From: Halomonas daqiaonensis
GTDB lineage: Bacteria > Pseudomonadota > Gammaproteobacteria > Pseudomonadales > Halomonadaceae
DNA length: 64,000 nt
Direction of reading: 5' to 3'
NCBI RefSeq assembly: GCF_900109725.1
Contig: NZ_FOBC01000008.1
Location: 62,001-126,000 of the forward strand
Shown: in pieces, positions 59,978 to 64,000 of the stretch
Layout of the letters: each line of letters starts with the position of its first letter
Numbering within the stretch: the stretch's first letter is position 1
The notes under the pieces: model-generated
Database searches by the model: none
The model's input: only the letters and a program-made list of their open reading frames with translations
Told to the model about the DNA's origin: nothing
Position numbers and translations under genes: made by a program

Positions 59978-60894
59978 GTCGGTTCAAGCTCTGCCTGGCG
60001 GCAGCGCGCGATGGCGTCGGTGACGGCATCGATGGCCCGGGGCCGCGGGAAGCTGGCGCGCCAGGCGATAGCCACGGTCCGTGAGGGTGCCGGAGCGGTG
60101 AAGGGACGGCTGATCAACATACCGCTCTCGTAATGGCCGGTGCCGATCGCCGAGTGGGGCAACACGGTGATGCCGAGCCTGGAGGCCACCATGTGGCGGA
60201 TGGTCTCCAGCGAGCCGCCTTCGGCGGTGAGGGTATTGCTTGGGCTATTGAGCTGGTGGGTTATTGCCGGACAGGCTTCGAGGATCTGGTCGCGGAAGCA
60301 GTGCCCCTCGCCGAGTAGCAGCAGGCGCTCCTCCAGCAGGTCCTCCTTGTCGATGCTCCCCCGGGAGGCCCAGCGGTGGTCGGCCGGCAGCAGCACCTCG
60401 AAGGCCTCCTCGTAGAGTGGCTTGGTAACCACGTCGGTCTCGGTAAAGGGCAGCGCGATGATGATGGCGTCCAGCTCACCGCTGCGCAGCTTGCGGCGCA
60501 GGTTGCCGGTGAAACCCTCCTCGATGTAGAGCGGCATCTGCGGGGCACGCCGGGAGAGTTCCGGGATCAGGTGGGGGAAAAGGTAGGGGCCGATGGTATA
60601 GATGGCGCCGATGCGCAGCGGGCTCGCCAGCTGGTCGCGGCCGGCTGTAGCGAGTTCCTTGATGACGCTGCTCTGCTCCAGTACGCGCTGGGCCTGCTCG
60701 ACGACCCTCTCGCCCAGCGGGGTGACCTGTACCGTGGATTTCGAGCGTTCGAACAGTGCCACGCCGAGCTCTTCCTCAAGCTTCTTGACGGCCACCGACA
60801 GGGTCGGCTGGGAGACGAAGCAGCGCTCCGCCGCGCGCCCGAAATGGCGCTCCTGGGCCAGTGTCACGATGTAGCGGAGTTCTGTTAGAGTCAT
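59974..60894 (-). CDS. oxyR: Hydrogen peroxide-inducible regulator OxyR
   Basis: LysR-type activator of peroxide defence, 306 residues. The N-terminal winged helix contains AERCFVSQPTLSVAVKKLEE. The redox cysteines are Cys199 and Cys208 in GHCFRDQILEAC, numbered exactly as in E. coli OxyR, so peroxide sensing should be intact. It is followed by recG with a 4-base overlap, an oxyR-recG pairing also known in pseudomonads. The promoter region is shared with the divergent epimerase-like gene. Confidence 0.96.
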   Translation of the reverse strand: MTLTELRYIVTLAQERHFGRAAERCFVSQPTLSVAVKKLEEELGVALFERSKSTVQVTPLGERVVEQAQRVLEQSSVIKELATAGRDQLASPLRIGAIYTIGPYLFPHLIPELSRRAPQMPLYIEEGFTGNLRRKLRSGELDAIIIALPFTETDVVTKPLYEEAFEVLLPADHRWASRGSIDKEDLLEERLLLLGEGHCFRDQILEACPAITHQLNSPSNTLTAEGGSLETIRHMVASRLGITVLPHSAIGTGHYESGMLISRPFTAPAPSRTVAIAWRASFPRPRAIDAVTDAIARCRQAELEPT

Positions 60895-60956
60895 GGTGGT
60901 GCCGGCAGGCTACCTCTTCCGAAACGGGTGAAGGTCCCAGTGATCTCGCCTTATAC

Positions 60957-60983
60957 ATAGGGACAGATAATGCCAATAGGGAC
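60957..60983. promoter_or_regulatory. Direct repeat in the oxyR-epimerase intergenic region
   Basis: ATAGGGAC occurs at 60957-60964 and 60976-60983, 19 bases apart, between the divergent oxyR and epimerase-like genes. ATAG is also the start of an OxyR quarter-site, but the spacing does not match the classical OxyR motif, so an OxyR site is only a possibility. Confidence 0.35.
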
Positions 60984-61007
60984 TTTTTATCAGGGGGAGG
61001 GGAAAAG

Positions 61008-61880
61008 GTGAAGACGACGACACTGATTCTGGGTTGTGGCGACATCGGCATGGCACTGGGGCGCGAGCTGCACGAGGCGGGGCACCGAGTGATCGGGGCA
61101 AGACGCAACCCGCGCGCGCTGGAAGGCAGCGGGCTGGAGGCTGTCGCGGTCGACTTGAATGACCCGGCCACCCTGGTCGGACTGCCGGATGCCGATACCC
61201 TGGTCTACGTGGTCAGCGCCGATCGCTTCGACGAGGCGGCCTATCGCGCCGCCTATCTCGATGGGCTGACCGCCGTGCTGGGCGAGTTCGCTGGCCGTGA
61301 TGCGGTGCCTGGAAGGGTGTTCTTCGTTTCCTCGACCAGCGTCTACGCCCAACGCGATGGCGAGGTGGTCGACGAGACCAGCCCCACCGAGCCCGCGGGT
61401 TTCTCGGGCCTGTTGATGCGCGAAGCCGAGCAGGTGCTGATTGACCACGACCTGGCGGGGACCGTGGTGCGCTTTTCGGGGATCTATGGCCCCGGCCGCG
61501 ACCGCCTGATCCACCAGGTCAGCGAGGGACGCATCGCCCCGTCGAGTCCCGTCATGTACTCCAACCGCATCCACCGCGACGACTGCGCCGGGGTGCTGGC
61601 TCATCTGATTGGCCGGCAACTGTCCGGGGAACCCCTCGAGTCACTCTACCTCGCCAGCGACTGCGAACCGGCACCCCTCAACGAGGTGATGGCCTGGCTG
61701 GCGACACAGCTCAAGGTCGAGGCTACCGAAACCATCCAGTCACCGCTGCGCCGCCGCGCCAGCAAGCGCTGCGACAACACCCGGCTGATCGAGAGCGGCT
61801 ATCGCTTCCGCTATCCCAGCTTCCGCGAGGGCTATGCCCAGGTATTGAAGGAAGGGTGCTTCCTGCCCGAAAAGGCCTGA
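61008..61880 (+). CDS. NAD-dependent epimerase/dehydratase family protein (YeeZ-like)
   Basis: A 290-residue Rossmann-fold protein. The dinucleotide motif GCGDIGMALG (about 10-19) opens the protein and VFFVSSTSVYAQ (about 105-116) resembles the SDR active-site strand. The GTG at 61008 has GGAGG upstream and gives the expected N-terminus VKTTTLILGCGDIG; sequence before it overlaps the oxyR side and is unrelated. It resembles E. coli YeeZ, of unknown substrate. It is divergent from oxyR, which might regulate it. Confidence 0.8.
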   Translation: MKTTTLILGCGDIGMALGRELHEAGHRVIGARRNPRALEGSGLEAVAVDLNDPATLVGLPDADTLVYVVSADRFDEAAYRAAYLDGLTAVLGEFAGRDAVPGRVFFVSSTSVYAQRDGEVVDETSPTEPAGFSGLLMREAEQVLIDHDLAGTVVRFSGIYGPGRDRLIHQVSEGRIAPSSPVMYSNRIHRDDCAGVLAHLIGRQLSGEPLESLYLASDCEPAPLNEVMAWLATQLKVEATETIQSPLRRRASKRCDNTRLIESGYRFRYPSFREGYAQVLKEGCFLPEKA

Positions 61881-61897
61881 TCGCCGGAAAGCCCTGA

Positions 61898-62416
61898 TCA
61901 GGTTCCCGTCGAACGAGCGAGGGTCTCGTAGTGGGCCCCGTCATTCTCGGTGAAGGAGCGCACCAGCGAGAGTTGCCGATAGGGCCAGGCCATGTCGATC
62001 GTGGGCAGGTCTTGCGTCTCCAGTCGGCGGGCGCGTCGCAGCAGGGTGACGTGGGGCACGAAATGCCCCGGCCTGTCATTGAAACCGAACGAAGCCAGCC
62101 CATCCCACAGTGATGCCTGGAGCCGTTCCAACGCCGGCGACTGGCCGCCGACCCAGACGATGCCGGGGCGACGGAAGGTTCCCCAGGCGTCGACCCGCCA
62201 CTCGCCATGTGATATCGCCATGGCACCAACCCACTGGACCAGCTCGGCCGCCCGCGCGTCGGCCACCTCGCCGAGGAAGGCCAGCGTCAGGTGCAGGCTC
62301 TCGTCGGGCATGCGACGCCCGCCGCAGCGTGCCTGGGCGAGTTCGGCCAGTTCCCCCAGCCGCTGACGCAGCGTCTCGGGTGGTTCCAGCGCCAGAAATA
62401 AACGCAAAAAGCTCAT
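61898..62416 (-). CDS. thpR: RNA 2',3'-cyclic phosphodiesterase (2'-5' RNA ligase family)
   Basis: A 172-residue 2H phosphoesterase with both catalytic motifs: HLTL (about residue 42) and HVTL (about residue 122). Enzymes of this family open 2',3'-cyclic phosphates and can join 2'-5' RNA in vitro. The ATG at 62416 gives the family N-terminus MSFLRLFLALEPP; a longer frame upstream adds an unconserved segment. It converges on the epimerase-like gene. Confidence 0.9.
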   Translation of the reverse strand: MSFLRLFLALEPPETLRQRLGELAELAQARCGGRRMPDESLHLTLAFLGEVADARAAELVQWVGAMAISHGEWRVDAWGTFRRPGIVWVGGQSPALERLQASLWDGLASFGFNDRPGHFVPHVTLLRRARRLETQDLPTIDMAWPYRQLSLVRSFTENDGAHYETLARSTGT

Positions 62417-62584
62417 CCTGAAATTTAGAAAAGGATGGAGTCGCGTCACGAGCGAAGAGAGGCTGGTCGCCGCCGGAGCGCAGCTCCCGGAGTGTAGCCT
62501 GCTACATGAGGAGACGACCGGGCCGGCGCACCGGCACCGCCGGCGGCCAGGATCTCGAGCGCAGTAGCGAATCCGCCTTTTCTT

Positions 62585-62974
62585 CTAGTCGCCGATGACC
62601 ATAATCCCCTCTGCCTCGAACTGCGCCCCCTTGGGCAGCGCCTTGACGCCCACGGCGGCACGCGCCGGATAGGGCTTCTCGAAGAACTCCTCCATCACCT
62701 TGTTGACCACGGCGAAGTTCTCCAGCTCGACCAGATAGAGGTTCAACTTGACCACGTCCTGCAGGGTACCGGCGGCCTCCTCGCAGACGGTCCTGAGGTT
62801 GGTGAAGACCTGGCGTGCCTGGGCCTCGAAGTCGTCGGAGGCGAGTTCCATGGTAGCCGGGTCCAGGGGGATCTGACCGGAAAGGTAGATGGTGTTGCCG
62901 GCCTTGATGGCCTGGGAGTAAGGACCGATAGCGGCGGGTGCCTGGTCGGTATTGATCACGGCCTTGTTGCTCAT
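62585..62974 (-). CDS. ridA: 2-iminobutanoate/2-iminopropanoate deaminase RidA
   Basis: Trimeric enzyme that hydrolyses reactive enamine/imine intermediates from PLP enzymes. The 129-residue protein shows the family signature: [20 protein letters not shown] (about 14-33), the catalytic Arg in [20 protein letters not shown] and a terminal acidic segment. It sits just downstream of spoT on the same strand, as in pseudomonads. AAGGAGAATC precedes the ATG. Confidence 0.97.
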   Translation of the reverse strand: MSNKAVINTDQAPAAIGPYSQAIKAGNTIYLSGQIPLDPATMELASDDFEAQARQVFTNLRTVCEEAAGTLQDVVKLNLYLVELENFAVVNKVMEEFFEKPYPARAAVGVKALPKGAQFEAEGIMVIGD

Positions 62975-63056
62975 GGTGATTCTCCTTGGGGTCCAGCGTT
63001 TCGAAATGGAAAAGCAGCCCGCCGGCCGCCTGCGGCGGCGAGCGGGCGGAATGGGC

Positions 63057-64000
63057 TCAGTTGCCGAGGCGGGTGATGCGACCTACATGGGCGAGATTGC
63101 GCAGGCGCTTGATGATGCGGGCCAGGTGTACACGGTCGCGTACCGAGAGGATAAGGTTGACGATCGACAGTCGCGCGTCGCGCTCCTCGATGCCGATGTG
63201 CTCGATATTGGCGTCGGCGTCGGTGACCAGGGCGGCGAGCTCTGCCACCAGTCCGCGGCGACTCTCCACCTCCAGACGCAGAGCGGCGGGAAAGTCCTCG
63301 TCGATATCGTCGGACCACTCCAGGGCGAACAGCTTGTCCGGGTCGTTCTTGAGTTCGGCGAGATTTCGGCATTCCGTGCGGTGCACCACGATACCCTTGC
63401 CCACCGACAGATGGCCTACCACCGGATCACCGGGCAGTGGGTGGCAGCAGCGGGCGAACTTGATCACCATGCCCTCGGCACCACTGATCACGATCGGTCC
63501 CTGGGCGCGCGGCTGATGGACCGAGGGCTCACCCGTCTCGCCTTGCTGCAGGTCGACCAGCCGTCGGGCCACCACATGGGCGAGCCGGGTTCCCAGTCCG
63601 ATGGATTCCAGCAGGCTTTCCTCCTCCTTCAGCGAATACTCCTTGAGCAGGCTATCGAGCAGGCCCTCCGGCAGTTCCTCCAGGCTGGTCTCGAACGGGG
63701 CCAGGGCCTTGTTGAGCAGGCGTCGGCCGAGCTGCACCGCCTCGGTGTGCTGCTGGTGCTTCAATGCGTGGCGGATGGCTGAACGAGCCTTGGCGGTGAT
63801 CACGAAGTTGAGCCAGGCCAGGTTGGGCCTGGCCCCCGGGGCGGTAATGATCTCCAGCGTCTGTCCACTCTCGAGGCGGGTGGAGAGCGGGGCCAGGTGG
63901 CGGTCGATGCGACAGGCGATGCAGTTGTTGCCGATGTCGGTATGCACGCTGTAGGCGAAGTCGATCACCGTGGCGCCCTGGGGCAGCTCCATGATGTCGC
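63057..64000 (-). CDS. spoT: Bifunctional (p)ppGpp synthetase/hydrolase SpoT, C-terminal part
   Basis: Partial gene: the frame continues past the window end, and only the C-terminal 310 or so residues are seen. It covers the TGS domain ([20 protein letters not shown]), a helical region, the conserved-cysteine domain ([15 protein letters not shown]) and a C-terminal ACT domain ([20 protein letters not shown]). These parts regulate the synthetase and hydrolase halves, which lie outside. RelA shares this layout, but adjacency to ridA, thpR-like and recG genes favours SpoT. The N-terminal hydrolase motif would decide. Confidence 0.88.
   Translation of the reverse strand, partial: DIMELPQGATVIDFAYSVHTDIGNNCIACRIDRHLAPLSTRLESGQTLEIITAPGARPNLAWLNFVITAKARSAIRHALKHQQHTEAVQLGRRLLNKALAPFETSLEELPEGLLDSLLKEYSLKEEESLLESIGLGTRLAHVVARRLVDLQQGETGEPSVHQPRAQGPIVISGAEGMVIKFARCCHPLPGDPVVGHLSVGKGIVVHRTECRNLAELKNDPDKLFALEWSDDIDEDFPAALRLEVESRRGLVAELAALVTDADANIEHIGIEERDARLSIVNLILSVRDRVHLARIIKRLRNLAHVGRITRLGN

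Overview
The window is 64 kb of GC-rich gammaproteobacterial chromosome, almost entirely core genes. Protein sequences and gene order (rnpA-yidC-mnmE; mnmG-rsmG-parA-parB-atpIBEFHAGDC; glmU-glmS; phoR-phoB-ubiA-ubiC-rubredoxin reductase-HU-recG-oxyR ... ridA-spoT) resemble pseudomonads and, more closely, Halomonadaceae. A Halomonas-like moderate halophile is my best guess; this comes from recognising families, not from a database search. I see no insertion sequence, prophage, CRISPR array, rRNA or tRNA.

Layout. (1) 0-4.7 kb: rnpA, yidC and mnmE, with the usual yidD slot empty or decayed, then rlmJ on the other strand. (2) 4.7-14.3 kb, mostly minus strand: an OmpA-type lipoprotein coupled to hemW and rdgB; a VpsT/CsgD-type LuxR regulator behind an AT-rich palindromic control region; a predicted P-loop kinase; hemL, thiD, hemJ; a CLC-type chloride channel. 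(3) 14.3-18.3 kb: argC, erpA and a polar amino acid ABC transporter. (4) 18.3-18.85 kb: a 470-bp non-coding region with many DnaA-box-like 9-mers and an AT-rich block, just upstream of mnmG, a candidate replication origin. (5) 18.8-30.4 kb: mnmG, rsmG, parA, parB and the complete F1Fo ATP synthase operon. (6) 30.5-43.5 kb: mgtE, uppP-apbE, glmU-glmS, a yecE (DUF72) gene interrupted by an amber codon, an SNF-family transporter, a small unknown gene, hexR-like regulator, uvrD. (7) 43.6-54.2 kb: a phosphate region (psiE-like, pstS, pstCAB-phoU, phoBR) interrupted by an orphan TRAP binding protein, a thioesterase and cysZ; Pho boxes lie before pstC and before phoB. (8) 54.2-64 kb: ubiA, ubiC, rubredoxin reductase, HU, an SCP2-like small protein, recG-oxyR, an NAD-dependent epimerase-like gene, thpR, ridA and the 3' part of spoT, which runs off the window.

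How the genes work together. The origin-proximal block joins tRNA modification (MnmE/MnmG), segregation (ParAB) and energy generation (ATP synthase). The Pst-PhoU-PhoRB set is a complete phosphate uptake and sensing circuit. HemL, HemJ and HemW serve heme synthesis and insertion; GlmU, GlmS and UppP serve the cell envelope.

I found no clearly undescribed multi-gene system. The observations most worth checking are the VpsT-like regulator with a WMSR motif, the origin-like region, the yecE amber codon, the tandem repeats before psiE and after recG, and the placement of the Pho boxes. All starts, sites and structures were read by eye; no alignment or folding was run.
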